Assembly: GCF_006442965.1 (NCBI RefSeq)
Contig: NZ_VFWX01000007.1
Coordinates: 239,805 to 303,804 of the forward strand
Length of the DNA: 64,000 nucleotides
Reading direction: 5' to 3'
Source of the DNA: Mesorhizobium sp. CU3
GTDB lineage: Bacteria; Pseudomonadota; Alphaproteobacteria; Rhizobiales; Rhizobiaceae
This document shows positions 1-8,415 of this stretch, piece by piece (the stretch's first letter is position 1; every line of letters begins with the position of its first letter). The notes below the pieces were generated by a model that was not told the DNA's origin, ran no database searches, and saw only the letters and a program-made list of their open reading frames with translations. The translations under genes and the position numbers were made by a program.

Positions 1-433
1 CGCCATTGCCGGCATAGAAGGCCAGGGCGTTGTGGTTGTCTTCGAGCGCCCAGACGACGAGGCCACGCAGGCCGTGGTCGGAAAGGCGGTTCTTCGCCGC
101 CTTGAATAGCCGGCTGCCGAGCCCGATGCCCTGGTATTCCGGGCGCAGGTATAGCTCGTAGATCTCGCCCTGCTGCCGGAGCTCGCGGGCGCGGTTCTTG
201 CCGATCGTGGCATAGCCGGCGATCGTGCCGCCGATCTCGACCACCAGCACCGTCGCTGCCTTGCGAATCGCATTGGCCCACCAGTCGACGCCGCGGCGAT
301 TGATCATCGAGGTCAGCGTGCGGTGCGGGATGATGCCCGAATAGGCGCCGTGCCACGCTTCCTGATGCACGTCGGCGATGGCGCTCGCGTCTCGAGGTTC
401 GGCTTTGCGGATGTCGATGGTCAGCGTGTTCAT
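1..433 (-). CDS. GNAT family N-acetyltransferase (C-terminus outside window)
   Basis: Predicted acyl-CoA-dependent N-acetyltransferase of the GNAT superfamily; the substrate cannot be told from sequence. The reading frame starts MNTLTIDIRKAEPRDASAI and contains the strand-loop 'LYLRPEYQGIGLGSRLF', whose QGIGLG matches the acetyl-CoA pyrophosphate-binding motif (Q/R-x-x-G-x-G/A). A typical beta-strand ending in W-x-L-x-x-N (VVWALEDNHNALAFY) follows. The gene runs off the left edge just after 'FYAGNG', so about 15-20 residues are probably missing. ATG chosen because the conserved region begins about 10 residues later, as usual for GNATs. It stands alone; the next gene is 104 bp upstream on the same strand. 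Confidence 0.85.
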   Translation of the reverse strand, partial: MNTLTIDIRKAEPRDASAIADVHQEAWHGAYSGIIPHRTLTSMINRRGVDWWANAIRKAATVLVVEIGGTIAGYATIGKNRARELRQQGEIYELYLRPEYQGIGLGSRLFKAAKNRLSDHGLRGLVVWALEDNHNALAFYAGNG

Positions 434-537
434 GATTGGTTAACCATAAACCCACGCCGCGCGCTTGCAAAGAGTCCGCCATGCGCCGCCGACGATTTCG
501 CACAAGCGAAAGGCGCGCCGCCTAAGATGGAGCCTGA

Positions 538-1176
538 TCAGATTTCGACGAGGTGATCGTCGAGCTCGTTGGTGTCGCCTTGTGTGACCGGGAAATGCTC
601 GGCCAGCACCGCGCCGACCGCGTCGATCGCGTGCACGAAACCGTCGGCCAGCCGGTCGTCGCCGGCATGCTTTGTCAGGTCGCGCACCACCCCATCCCAG
701 ACGTGCTGGCCGACCTTGGCGTCGATGCCCGCGTCGGCCAACACCTCGGCATAGCGCTCGGCGATGGAGACGAAGACCAGCACGCCGGTGCGCGCGCTGG
801 TGCGGTGGACGTTGCGGGCAAGGAACTGCTTCATCGCGTTTATGTGTGCCGCCTGATAGCGCAGGCGCCTGGGCACGAAATGAATGCGCAGGGCCGGCAG
901 GAACCAGAGCAGGGCGAGGACCGACGCCAATGCCAGCAGTTGCGCCAGCACGAAATGGGGCAGCCGGATGGTCAGCCACAACGCCTCCAGCCCATAGGCG
1001 ACGGCGAGGCTGGCGACGAACAGGCCAAGCGTGGTGGTGAAAGCGGCTGGGAAGAAATAGCCGTCGCTCGAACGCGCGACGACGCAATAGATTTCGCCGT
1101 CGGTTTTCAACTCGGCCGTCCGGATCGCCTCGGCGATGCGGTCATGATCCTCGGCGCTGATCGATCGCGTTGCCAT
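538..1176 (-). CDS. TPM-domain (DUF477) membrane protein
   Basis: Protein of 212 residues in the TPM family (thylakoid/YgcG-like fold). It opens MATRSISAEDHDRIAEAIRTAE and has 'TDGEIYCVVARSSDGY', the typical first strand of the TPM domain. Hydrophobic segments follow at about residues 45-100, then 'TGVLVFVSIAERYAEVLADAGI' and 'VWDGVVRDL', which match the C-terminal half of the domain. It starts 5 bp after the stop of the larger TPM protein and is surely in the same operon (lemA, TPM-1, TPM-2). The ATG is preferred over longer in-frame extensions because those run antisense through the upstream gene's Gly-rich tail. Role unknown; the family is linked to envelope quality control or phosphatase-like activity. 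Confidence 0.85.
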   Translation of the reverse strand: MATRSISAEDHDRIAEAIRTAELKTDGEIYCVVARSSDGYFFPAAFTTTLGLFVASLAVAYGLEALWLTIRLPHFVLAQLLALASVLALLWFLPALRIHFVPRRLRYQAAHINAMKQFLARNVHRTSARTGVLVFVSIAERYAEVLADAGIDAKVGQHVWDGVVRDLTKHAGDDRLADGFVHAIDAVGAVLAEHFPVTQGDTNELDDHLVEI

Positions 1177-1181
1177 TTTTC

Positions 1182-2162
1182 TCACCAGCTTCCCGACGAG
1201 CCGCCGCCGCCCGACGAGCCGCCGCCACCGGAAAACCCGCCACCGCCCCCGCCGCCGGACGACCAGCCACCGCCACCTGACGACCAGCCGCCGCTTGACG
1301 AGGAGGATCGCCGGCCCGGTTCGAACGTCATGCCGAGCCAGCGGTAGCGGCCGGGTCCGATCTTCTGGCCGAAGATCGGCGGCAGCACCGTCATCGCGAT
1401 GCCGCCGAAGAAAATCAGCGCCCAGATGGTGATGAAGATGGCGAAGAACAGGTCGTCGGAGTTGAACGGCGCCTGCTCGTTGCGCTTGCCGCGCGCTTCC
1501 AGTTCCTCCGGATTGCCCTCCAGCACCATGATCATGTCGTCGACGGCCTTGGTGATGCCGCCGGAGAAATCGCCGGCGCGGAAGGCCGGGACCATGTCGT
1601 TCTCGATGATCAGCTTGGTGTGCAGGTCGGTCAGCGTGCCTTCCAGCCCGTAGCCGACCTCGATGCGCATCTTGCGGTCGTTGGGCGCGACCAGCAGCAG
1701 CACGCCATTGTTCTCCTTGGCCTGGCCGAGCTTCCAGAAGCGGAACAGCCGGTTGGCGTAAGGCTCGATCTCCTCGCCGCCGAGGCTGGGGATGGTGGCG
1801 ACGACGATCTGGTCCGAGCCTTTTGTCTCGAAGTCGGCGAGCTTCTGCGTCAGCGCGGCGCGGGTGCCTGAATCGATAATGCCGGCATTGTCGACGACGC
1901 GGCCGGTGAGGGCAGGGAGATCGGCGGCGAGCGCGGCGAGGGGGAGGAGGAGCGAGAAAAATAGGCCAAGAAGGGCGAGGTATGCGCGAGGCGCCCCCCT
2001 CTGGCCTGCCGGACATCTCCCCCACTTGGGGGGAGATTGGCAGATCGGCCGCCGGTTCTCACTTTCAGTCGTTGGCGATTGGCGAAGGCCGACACGACGT
2101 CCGATCTCCCCCCTTGTGGGGGAGATGTCCGGCAGGACAGAGGGGGGCGCGAAGGAACGCAA
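1182..2162 (-). CDS. TPM-domain YgcG-like protein with repeat-derived N-terminal extension
   Basis: 326-residue secreted or membrane-anchored TPM protein. From about residue 61 it has a classical signal peptide (hydrophobic run YLALLGLFFSLLLPLAALA, then ADLPALTGRVVDNAGII). A TPM domain follows (GSDQIVVATIPSLGGEEIE, ENNGVLLLVAPNDRKMRIEVG), then transmembrane segments near 220-250 and a Gly/Ser-rich tail as in YgcG. Residues 5-59 are encoded by a palindromic intergenic repeat. No ATG/GTG/TTG lies between that repeat and the signal peptide, so the only usable start is TTG at 2162, outside the repeat. It lies 26 bp downstream of lemA, its usual partner family. Confidence 0.8.
   Translation of the reverse strand: MRSFAPPSVLPDISPTRGEIGRRVGLRQSPTTESENRRPICQSPPKWGRCPAGQRGAPRAYLALLGLFFSLLLPLAALAADLPALTGRVVDNAGIIDSGTRAALTQKLADFETKGSDQIVVATIPSLGGEEIEPYANRLFRFWKLGQAKENNGVLLLVAPNDRKMRIEVGYGLEGTLTDLHTKLIIENDMVPAFRAGDFSGGITKAVDDMIMVLEGNPEELEARGKRNEQAPFNSDDLFFAIFITIWALIFFGGIAMTVLPPIFGQKIGPGRYRWLGMTFEPGRRSSSSSGGWSSGGGGWSSGGGGGGGFSGGGGSSGGGGSSGSW
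1991..2150. repeat. Palindromic RIME/REP-like element (family A) inside a coding region
   Basis: A 160-bp element whose two ends are inverted copies of one another (GCGCCCCCCTCTG on the left, CAGAGGGGGGCGC on the right). Two internal hairpins contain CATCTCCCCCA / GGGGGAGAT. The same ends recur at 8416-8465, 9003-9056 and 49511-49680. Here it lies between the TTG start and the signal-peptide codons of the TPM gene and is read in frame. Confidence 0.85.
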
Positions 2163-2188
2163 AGCTGACAGGCTCGATTAGTCGCCGC

Positions 2189-2836
2189 TCACCCGCCCTG
2201 TTTGGTCGTGCCCGTGCCGAAATCGACCTTCGGCACCTGCATCTTGTCTTCGTCGACGGTGAAGTTGGCGAAGGGCTCGTTGCCGCGGAACCAGAAGGTC
2301 GCCCACAGCACGGAGGGGAAGGTCTTCAGCGTCAGATTGTAATCCCGTACCGCCTGGATGTAGTCGCGCCGCGCCACTGCGATGCGGTTCTCGGTGCCTT
2401 CGAGCTGCGCCTGCAGGGCGATGAAATTCTGGTTGGCCTTGAGGTCGGGATAGGCTTCCGACACCGCGATCAGCCGCGACAGCGCGCTGGTCAGGCCGGA
2501 CTGGGCATCCTGGAACTTCTTCAACGCGTCGGGATCCTTCAGCGTCTCGGGCGTCACCGTGATCTGGGTTGCCTTGGCGCGGGCCTCGACGACGGCGTCG
2601 AGGGTGTCCTTCTCATGCGAGGCGTAGCCCTTCACCGTCTCGACCAGGTTCGGGATCAAGTCGGAACGGCGCTGATACTGGTTGAGCACCTCGCTCCAGG
2701 CCGCCTTGGCGTTCTCTTCCGCCGTCGGGATGGTGTTGTAGCCGCAGCCGGCGAGCAGCGGCAGCACAAAAGCCATCATCAGGAAGGCGGGCAGGTTGCG
2801 GAAGGTGGAGGGGAAGGAGAGGCGCTGGGCAATCAT
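2189..2836 (-). CDS. lemA: LemA family lipoprotein
   Basis: 215-residue LemA family protein. The start at 2836 gives MIAQRLSFPSTF, then a hydrophobic stretch ending in the lipobox LLAGC, so the mature protein should be an envelope lipoprotein with lipidated Cys. LemA signatures include 'WSEVLNQYQRRSDLIPNLVETVKGYA', 'LDAVVEARAKA' and the conserved 'VRDYNLTLKTFPSVLWA'. The upstream in-frame start at 2890 would put 18 polar residues before the signal and is less likely. It heads the operon with the two TPM proteins, a lemA-ygcG pairing common in bacteria. Precise function is unknown; the family is associated with cell-envelope maintenance. Confidence 0.9.
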   Translation of the reverse strand: MIAQRLSFPSTFRNLPAFLMMAFVLPLLAGCGYNTIPTAEENAKAAWSEVLNQYQRRSDLIPNLVETVKGYASHEKDTLDAVVEARAKATQITVTPETLKDPDALKKFQDAQSGLTSALSRLIAVSEAYPDLKANQNFIALQAQLEGTENRIAVARRDYIQAVRDYNLTLKTFPSVLWATFWFRGNEPFANFTVDEDKMQVPKVDFGTGTTKQGG

Positions 2837-2970
2837 GATCGGTCCCTCTGCGGAAGTTGCAAGCGAAGCAATAGCACAATCCGCGCGCAAGAAAATGACC
2901 CTGCCAATGGCGCATCCCTGCTCCCGGCCCGTCCCTGTGTGAAAGGAGGCGCGAACAGGATTTCCTCTAC

Positions 2971-3030
2971 TTGTTTTGACACAATTCCGGACGGAAAACC
3001 GCTTCGCACTTTTCCTGGAATTGCTCTAAG
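2971..3030. repeat. Repeat C, left copy (inverted relative to 3304-3361)
   Basis: About 58 bp beginning TTTTGACACAATTCC and ending TGGAATTGCTCTA. It is almost identical to the reverse complement of 3304-3361. The core (GACGGAAAACCGCTTCGCAC) is an intergenic repeat I recognise as widespread in Mesorhizobium-type genomes. The pair brackets the 83-residue ORF. Confidence 0.8.
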
Positions 3031-3055
3031 GTCCCGTCGCGAAAGGGCAATTGCC

Positions 3056-3307
3056 ATGGCCGAGCGCCGGGACGACGAGCAGGAATCACGACGCATCCTC
3101 GAACGTGTGGCGCGCGAGACGGCGCCGGGCAGCACGCCTTTCGTCGTGAGGGCGGCGAAAGACATGCGCGATCGCGTGACGGCGGCCGATACCGATCGCG
3201 CCGACCCGATCGAGTATTGGGGAACCCGCATTGGCCGAACGCTTGGTTTCATCATCGCCATTGGGCTGCTGGCCTGGCTGGTGTATGCCGCCACGCAGGG
3301 TGGCTAG
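3056..3307 (+). CDS. Small single-span membrane protein, function unknown
   Basis: 83-residue protein MAERRDDEQESRRILERV... with a charged N-terminal half and one C-terminal membrane segment (LGFIIAIGLLAWLVYAA, about residues 61-78). No family function recognised; similar short proteins are common beside rhizobial housekeeping genes. ATG at 3056 chosen because it immediately follows the left inverted repeat, which excludes upstream starts. A GAAAGGG lies about 7 bases upstream as a possible ribosome site. The gene is flanked on both sides by inverted copies of repeat C, and its stop codon lies at the edge of the right copy. Confidence 0.7.
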   Translation: MAERRDDEQESRRILERVARETAPGSTPFVVRAAKDMRDRVTAADTDRADPIEYWGTRIGRTLGFIIAIGLLAWLVYAATQGG

Positions 3308-3361
3308 AGCAATTCCAGGAAAAGTGCGAAGCGGTTTTCCGTCCGGGATTGCGTCAAACAA
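3304..3361. repeat. Repeat C, right copy
   Basis: Inverted counterpart of 2971-3030, starting at the stop codon of the small membrane-protein gene and ending about 60 bp before pdxY. Its position and symmetry would let the transcript of the intervening gene fold into a long stem. Confidence 0.8.
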
Positions 3362-3420
3362 GGAGAAAGAGAGGTTCGCCGTTTCCGTGAGACGGTGAAA
3401 CGCTCTAGGACCGAAATTCC

Positions 3421-4305
3421 ATGAATGCAGAAAAAACCGACGCGCCGCGCGCGGTCATCGTCATCTCCAGCCATGTCGCCCGCGGTTCGGTCGGCAACCG
3501 CGCCGCCGTGTTCGCGCTGGAGACGCTGGGTTTCCCCGTCTGGGCGGTGCCGACCGTCATCCTGCCCTGGCATCCCGGCCACAGCCGCGCCACGCGCATC
3601 GTGCCGCCGCTCGACCAGTTCAAGGCGCTGATGGCCGATCTCGAACGCGCGCCCTGGCTCGGCGAGGTGCGCGCCGTGCTGTCGGGCTATCTCGGCGAAG
3701 CCGGCCAGGCCGAGGCCGTCGCCTCGCTGGTCGCCGCCGTCAAGGCGAAGACGCCGGGCGCGCTCTATGTCTGCGACCCGGTGATGGGCGATTCCGGTGG
3801 GCTCTATGTGCCGCAAGCAACGGCGACTGCCTTGCGCGACAGGCTGATGCCGATCGCCGATATCGCCACGCCGAACCGCTATGAGCTGGAATGGATGGCC
3901 GGCGCGCCGCTGCCCGACATCAAGTCGGTGACGGCGGCAGCACTTCATGCCGGGCCTTCCACCATGCTGGTGACCTCGGCGCCGGCGATGATGACGGGCG
4001 GCACCGGCAATTTCCTGCTCGACGGCAGCCAGGCGCTGCTCGCCGAGCATCGCCTGATCGACAAGCCGCCGAACGGGCTCGGCGACCTGACGGCCGCGGT
4101 CTATCTGGCGCGCATCCTGTCGGGACAGGCGCCGGTCAAGGCGCTGCAATCGACCACGGCGGCCGTCTACGAGATCCTGGCGCGCACGGCCAAACGCGGC
4201 GGCGACGAGCTGCAGCTCGAGACCGACGCGCAGAGCCTGTCGCATCCGATGGCGATGGTGCAACTGCGCCATCTGCTGCATCCCGGGCGGGACAAGCGGG
4301 CTTGA
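3421..4305 (+). CDS. pdxY: Pyridoxal kinase PdxY
   Basis: 294-residue ribokinase-fold vitamin B6 kinase, predicted to phosphorylate pyridoxal with ATP in the cytoplasm (PLP salvage). Signatures: 'VIVISSHVARGSVGNRAAVFALETLGFPVWAVPTV' (substrate-site start, canonical S-x-V-x-x-G-x-V-G), 'VCDPVMGDSGGLYVP' and 'TPNRYELEWMAG'. The catalytic/anion-hole region is 'KPPNGLGDLTAAVYLA', where PNGLGD replaces the usual PxGTGD but keeps the catalytic Asp. Length is normal for PdxY. It ends in a 4-base overlap with the DUF429 gene (TTGA), so the two are translationally coupled. Confidence 0.92.
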   Translation: MNAEKTDAPRAVIVISSHVARGSVGNRAAVFALETLGFPVWAVPTVILPWHPGHSRATRIVPPLDQFKALMADLERAPWLGEVRAVLSGYLGEAGQAEAVASLVAAVKAKTPGALYVCDPVMGDSGGLYVPQATATALRDRLMPIADIATPNRYELEWMAGAPLPDIKSVTAAALHAGPSTMLVTSAPAMMTGGTGNFLLDGSQALLAEHRLIDKPPNGLGDLTAAVYLARILSGQAPVKALQSTTAAVYEILARTAKRGGDELQLETDAQSLSHPMAMVQLRHLLHPGRDKRA

Positions 4306-5054
4306 GGCTCGCCGGCGTCGACGGCTGCAAGGCCGGCTGGATCGCCGTCCATCGACAGTTCGATGAACCGCCTGCGGTCACAGTCTTTCCAAGTTTTCAG
4401 GGACTTCTCGACGCCCTGCCGGATGCGACGATCGCCGTCGACATGCCGATCGGCCTGCCGGATTTTTCGGGCAAGGGCGGGCGCGGGCCGGAGGCGCTGG
4501 TGCGGCCACTGCTGGGCGCGCGGCAATCGAGCGTGTTCGCTATCCCGTCCCGCGCGGCGCTCTATGCCGACACCAGCGACTTCACCACCATCGAGACCTG
4601 GTATGCGGCACATCGGCGGGCCAGTGAGGTGGCGATGACCACTTCCGATCCGCCGCGCGGCGTCTCCATTCAGGCGTTCGGGATTTTTGCCAAGATCCGC
4701 GAGATCGACCAGCTCCTGATCGCGCGGCCGGAGCTGCGCGGCCGCGTCTACGAATCGCATCCCGAAGTTGCCTTCTGCCGGCTGAACGATGGTGTCGCGA
4801 TGGCGCTGCCGAAGAAGATCAAGGGCGCGGTCAATCCGGCCGGCATGGAGGAGCGCAAGGCGCTGCTTAGCCGGCATGGCTATGAGCGGAGCTTTCTTGA
4901 CCAGGCCCCGCCACGCGGCGCCGCCAGCGACGATTTCCTCGATGCCGCCGCCATGATGCTGATCGCGGGCCGTATCGCCAACGACGAGGCGCGGCCTTCG
5001 CCCGATCCTCCGCTGACCGATCGTTTCGGCATCCCGGTGGCGATCTGGGCCTGA
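4302..5054 (+). CDS. DUF429 domain protein (predicted RNase H-fold nuclease)
   Basis: 250-residue member of DUF429. It starts LRLAGVDGCKAGWIAVHR (the family's conserved 'GxDGCxxGW' opening) and continues 'TIAVDMPIGLP', 'VFAIPSRAAL', 'RVYESHPEVAFCRLN' and 'DDFLDAAAMMLIAGRI', all family hallmarks. DUF429 is predicted to adopt an RNase H-like fold with acidic active-site residues (D of VDG, D of AVDMP, E of YESHPE, D of DDFLDA); no substrate is established to my knowledge. The TTG start overlaps the pdxY stop and places GVDGC at residues 5-9, as in relatives. Confidence 0.85.
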   Translation: MRLAGVDGCKAGWIAVHRQFDEPPAVTVFPSFQGLLDALPDATIAVDMPIGLPDFSGKGGRGPEALVRPLLGARQSSVFAIPSRAALYADTSDFTTIETWYAAHRRASEVAMTTSDPPRGVSIQAFGIFAKIREIDQLLIARPELRGRVYESHPEVAFCRLNDGVAMALPKKIKGAVNPAGMEERKALLSRHGYERSFLDQAPPRGAASDDFLDAAAMMLIAGRIANDEARPSPDPPLTDRFGIPVAIWA

Positions 5055-5202
5055 CGATGGCGATTGGTTTTGGCGCGCCATGATGCATGGCTTTGTTGCC
5101 AGCGCCGACAATTCTGCATTGCTCACGGCAGGCTTTTGCCGCTACAGGCTTTCCGACCGCCACGACCTTGCCGCCGTAAACCCGGAAAGGCTTCAGCCGA
5201 CC

Positions 5203-5844
5203 ATGCCGCATCTGCCCGAGCATCTTCTCACCGGCTATCGCAATTTCATGACCGGCCGCTACCCATCCGAAAGCGACCGCTACCGCGCGCTGGCGCGCGA
5301 GGGCCAGGCGCCGGAGACGATGATCGTCGCCTGCTGCGATTCCCGCTCCGCCCCGGAGGCGATCTTCGATGCCGGGCCGGGCGAGCTCTTCGTGGTGCGC
5401 AACGTCGCCAATCTGGTGCCGCCCTATGAACCCGACGGCGAGTTCCACTCGACCTCGGCGGCGCTCGAGTTCGCGGTGCAGAGCCTCAAAGTGAAGAACA
5501 TCGTGGTGATGGGCCATGGCCGCTGCGGCGGCATCCGCGCCGCGCTCGACACCAATTCGGCGCCGCTTTCACCCGGCGATTTCATCGGCAAATGGATGAG
5601 CCTGATCGCGCCGGCGGCCGAGACGGTTTCCGCCAGCACGATGATGACGGCAACCGAGCGCCAGACGGCGCTGGAACGGATTTCGGTCCGCTATTCGCTG
5701 GCCAATCTCAGGACTTTCCCTTGCGTCTCGATCCTCGAAGGCAAGGGCAGGCTCGCGCTCTACGGCGCTTGGTTCGACATTTCGACCGGCGAACTCTGGG
5801 TGATGAACAAGGATACGGGCGATTTCGAGCGGCCGGAGTTGTAA
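5203..5844 (+). CDS. Beta-class carbonic anhydrase
   Basis: 213-residue beta-carbonic anhydrase, interconverting CO2 and bicarbonate in the cytoplasm. Zinc ligands and the catalytic dyad are visible: C44-C45-D46-S-R48 (CxDxR motif, C44 as zinc ligand) and 'MGHGRCGG' with H105 and C108. The active-site region 'VVRNVANLVPPYE' and the tail 'SVRYSLANLRTFP...LALYGAWFDISTGEL' are typical. ATG at 5203 is used, with GGAAAGG about 14 bases upstream; the longer frame from 5080 is not conserved in character. Length is right for the bacterial clade that includes CynT and PsCA. Confidence 0.92.
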   Translation: MPHLPEHLLTGYRNFMTGRYPSESDRYRALAREGQAPETMIVACCDSRSAPEAIFDAGPGELFVVRNVANLVPPYEPDGEFHSTSAALEFAVQSLKVKNIVVMGHGRCGGIRAALDTNSAPLSPGDFIGKWMSLIAPAAETVSASTMMTATERQTALERISVRYSLANLRTFPCVSILEGKGRLALYGAWFDISTGELWVMNKDTGDFERPEL

Positions 5845-5855
5845 CGGAGGGGGTA

Positions 5856-6272
5856 ATGCGTCGATTCTCGGGCAGGTACGTTCTCGCAGCGGTGATGCTG
5901 CTTTGCTCGATCGCCGCCGCCAGCGCCGATGACGGCGCCATCATCGACCGCTGGTACTCGGCGCTTCTGGTCGCCGACCGCAGCGAACTCACCGAACTGC
6001 TCGCCGACAACGCTCGCATGAAGCTCGACGATATCGGCGTCATCCAGACCAAGCAGGATTTCATCGCCTCGATCGACGAATGGCAGGGCGCGGTCGCGGG
6101 CGCCGAAATCCGCCACCGCATCGAGAAGAGCGAGAACGGCCAGACCACGGTGCTCGCCTGCTACGACTTCCCCAGCAACGACACGCTGATGCGCGAAACC
6201 TTCACCGTTGCCGCCGGCCGCATCACCGCCAGCACCCAGACGGCGGTGGCGCAGGACTGCAGCGCTTACTGA
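5856..6272 (+). CDS. Secreted NTF2-like (SnoaL-fold) protein
   Basis: 138-residue protein with a Sec signal peptide (MRRFSGRYVLAAVMLLCSIAAASA, cleavage near residue 24). The mature part, DDGAIIDRWYSALLVADRSELTELLADNARMKLDDIGV, is typical of the cone-shaped NTF2/SnoaL superfamily, where the cavity may bind a small ligand. No catalytic residues can be assigned. A very strong ribosome site GGAGGGGG precedes the ATG by 3-4 bases. The start lies 11 bp after the carbonic anhydrase stop, so co-transcription is likely. Confidence 0.75.
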   Translation: MRRFSGRYVLAAVMLLCSIAAASADDGAIIDRWYSALLVADRSELTELLADNARMKLDDIGVIQTKQDFIASIDEWQGAVAGAEIRHRIEKSENGQTTVLACYDFPSNDTLMRETFTVAAGRITASTQTAVAQDCSAY

Positions 6273-6361
6273 GCCTCGATGTTGCGCCGTGTCGGGCAGC
6301 GCCCTACATCGGGGTGACCCCGCAGCATTCAGCCCACCAAATCACCCAGTTGGATCTCCCC

Positions 6362-8410
6362 ATGTCAAAAACCGTCGACCTCGCCGCCCATCCGCTGACC
6401 GTCTGGCAAGGGCCGCTCGGCCTGCCGGATTTCTCGCGCATCGGCGACGACGATTTCGGCCCGGTCTTCGATGCGGCGCTGAAGGCGCATGAAGCCGAGA
6501 TCGACGCCATCGCGGGCAATGGCGGGGCGCCGACCATCGAAAACACGTTGGCCGCGCTCGAGCTTGCCGGCGAGCCGCTCGACCATGTCTCGTCGATCTT
6601 CTGGTGCCGGGCCGGCGCCCACACCAACGATACGATCCAGGCGATGGAGCGCGAGATCTCGCCAAAGATGTCGCGGCATTTCTCGGCGATCTCGATGAAC
6701 GAAAAACTGTTCGCCCGCATCGACGATCTCTACCAGCGCCGCGACAGCCTGAAGCTCGATCCAGAAACGCTGCGCGTCCTGGAAAAGACCTGGAAAGGCT
6801 TTGTCCGCTCCGGCGCCAAGCTCGATGCCGACGGCAAGAAGCGGCTTGCGGCCATCAATGAGGAACTGTCCTCGCTCGGCACCAAGTTCGGGCAGAACGT
6901 GCTCGCCGACGAGCGCGACTGGGCGCTGTTCCTCGACGAGGCCGATCTTGCCGGCCTGCCCGACTTCCTTAAGAGCGCCATGGCGGAAGCCGCCGAGATG
7001 CGTGGCCAGAAGGGCCGCTACGCGGTGACGCTGTCGCGCTCGATCTACGAGCCGTTCTCGACCTTTTCGGAGCGCCGCGACCTGCGCGAGGTGGCCTTCA
7101 ACGCCTTCATCATGCGCGGCCAGAATGGCGGCGCCTCCGACAACACCGATGTCGTGCGCGATATGCTGAAACTGCGCGCCGAGAAAGCAAAGCTGCTCGG
7201 CTATGGCTCCTTCGCGGCGCTGAAGCTCGACGACACGATGGCGAAGACGCCGAAGGCCGTGCATGAATTGCTCGATCCGGTCTGGGAAAAGGCGCTGGAG
7301 AAGGCCGCCGCCGACCAGAAGCAGCTGGAGCGGTTGGCGGCGAAGGCCGGCAGCAACGGAAAATTCGCCGCCTGGGACTGGCGTTTTTATCAGGAAAAGC
7401 TGCGCGCCGAGAAATTCGCCTTCGATGAGGCGGAGCTGAAGCCGTATCTGCAGCTGGAGCGCGTCATCGAGGCCTGTTTCGACGTCGCGACAAAACTGTT
7501 CGGTATCACCTTCGAGGAAAAGAAGGGTATCGCCGCCTGGCATCCGGACGCCCGCGTGTTCGTGGTGAAGAACGCCGACGGCAGCGAGCGCGGCCTGTTT
7601 TTAGCCGACTATTTCGCCCGGCCGTCAAAGCGCTCCGGCGCCTGGATGAGCGCGCTGAAGTCCGGCTATGCGCTCGGCCACGGCTCGAAGCCGGTGATCT
7701 ACAACATCATGAATTTCGCCAAGCCGCCAGCCGGCGAGGCGGCGCTGCTGTCGGTCGATGAGGCAAAGACGCTGTTCCACGAATTCGGCCACGCGCTGCA
7801 CGGCATGCTGACCGACGTCACCTGGCCGTCGGTCTCGGGCACGTCGGTCAGCCGCGATTTCGTCGAGCTGCCCTCGCAGCTCTACGAGCACTGGCTGACG
7901 GTGCCGGCGGTGCTGGAAAAGCACGCGCTGCACGTGAAGACCGGTAAGCCGATGCCGAAGGCGCTGCTCGACAAGATGCTGGCTGCGCGCACCTTCGGCG
8001 CCGGCTTCGCCACGGTCGAGTTCACCGCCTCGGCGCTGATCGACATGGCGTATCATGCGCGCTCGGACGCGCCGGAAAAGCCGCTTCGTTTCGAAGCCGA
8101 AACGCTCGAAAAGCTGCATATGCCCGACACCATCGCGATGCGCCACCGCACCCCGCATTTCGGCCATGTCTTTGCCGGCGACGGCTATTCGGCCGGCTAC
8201 TACTCCTACATGTGGTCGGAGGTGCTCGACGCAGACGCCTTCTCGGCCTTCGAGGAAACAGGCGATGCCTTCAATCCCGAGCTGGCCGAACGGTTGCGGA
8301 AGAACATCTATGCCGCGGGAGGGTCGAAGGATCCGGAAGAGCTTTACACGGCTTTCCGGGGGAAGATGCCTTCGCCGGAGGCGATGATGGTGAAACGGGG
8401 GCTGGTGTGA
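6362..8410 (+). CDS. dcp: M3 family oligopeptidase / peptidyl-dipeptidase
   Basis: 682-residue zinc metallopeptidase of family M3 (thimet oligopeptidase/Dcp/OpdA), cytoplasmic, degrading short peptides. The active site HEFGHALHG sits at residues 473-481 (two zinc His plus catalytic Glu). The conserved third-ligand region and substrate loop follow: 'SGTSVSRDFVELPSQLYEHWL' and, near the C-terminus, 'HVFAGDGYSAGYYSYMWSEVLDADAF'. Length matches Dcp (about 680). ATG at 6362 follows a purine-poor leader; the longer frame overlaps the preceding gene and is rejected. The stop is 6 bp before a palindromic repeat. Confidence 0.9.
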   Translation: MSKTVDLAAHPLTVWQGPLGLPDFSRIGDDDFGPVFDAALKAHEAEIDAIAGNGGAPTIENTLAALELAGEPLDHVSSIFWCRAGAHTNDTIQAMEREISPKMSRHFSAISMNEKLFARIDDLYQRRDSLKLDPETLRVLEKTWKGFVRSGAKLDADGKKRLAAINEELSSLGTKFGQNVLADERDWALFLDEADLAGLPDFLKSAMAEAAEMRGQKGRYAVTLSRSIYEPFSTFSERRDLREVAFNAFIMRGQNGGASDNTDVVRDMLKLRAEKAKLLGYGSFAALKLDDTMAKTPKAVHELLDPVWEKALEKAAADQKQLERLAAKAGSNGKFAAWDWRFYQEKLRAEKFAFDEAELKPYLQLERVIEACFDVATKLFGITFEEKKGIAAWHPDARVFVVKNADGSERGLFLADYFARPSKRSGAWMSALKSGYALGHGSKPVIYNIMNFAKPPAGEAALLSVDEAKTLFHEFGHALHGMLTDVTWPSVSGTSVSRDFVELPSQLYEHWLTVPAVLEKHALHVKTGKPMPKALLDKMLAARTFGAGFATVEFTASALIDMAYHARSDAPEKPLRFEAETLEKLHMPDTIAMRHRTPHFGHVFAGDGYSAGYYSYMWSEVLDADAFSAFEETGDAFNPELAERLRKNIYAAGGSKDPEELYTAFRGKMPSPEAMMVKRGLV

Positions 8411-8415
8411 TTGGC

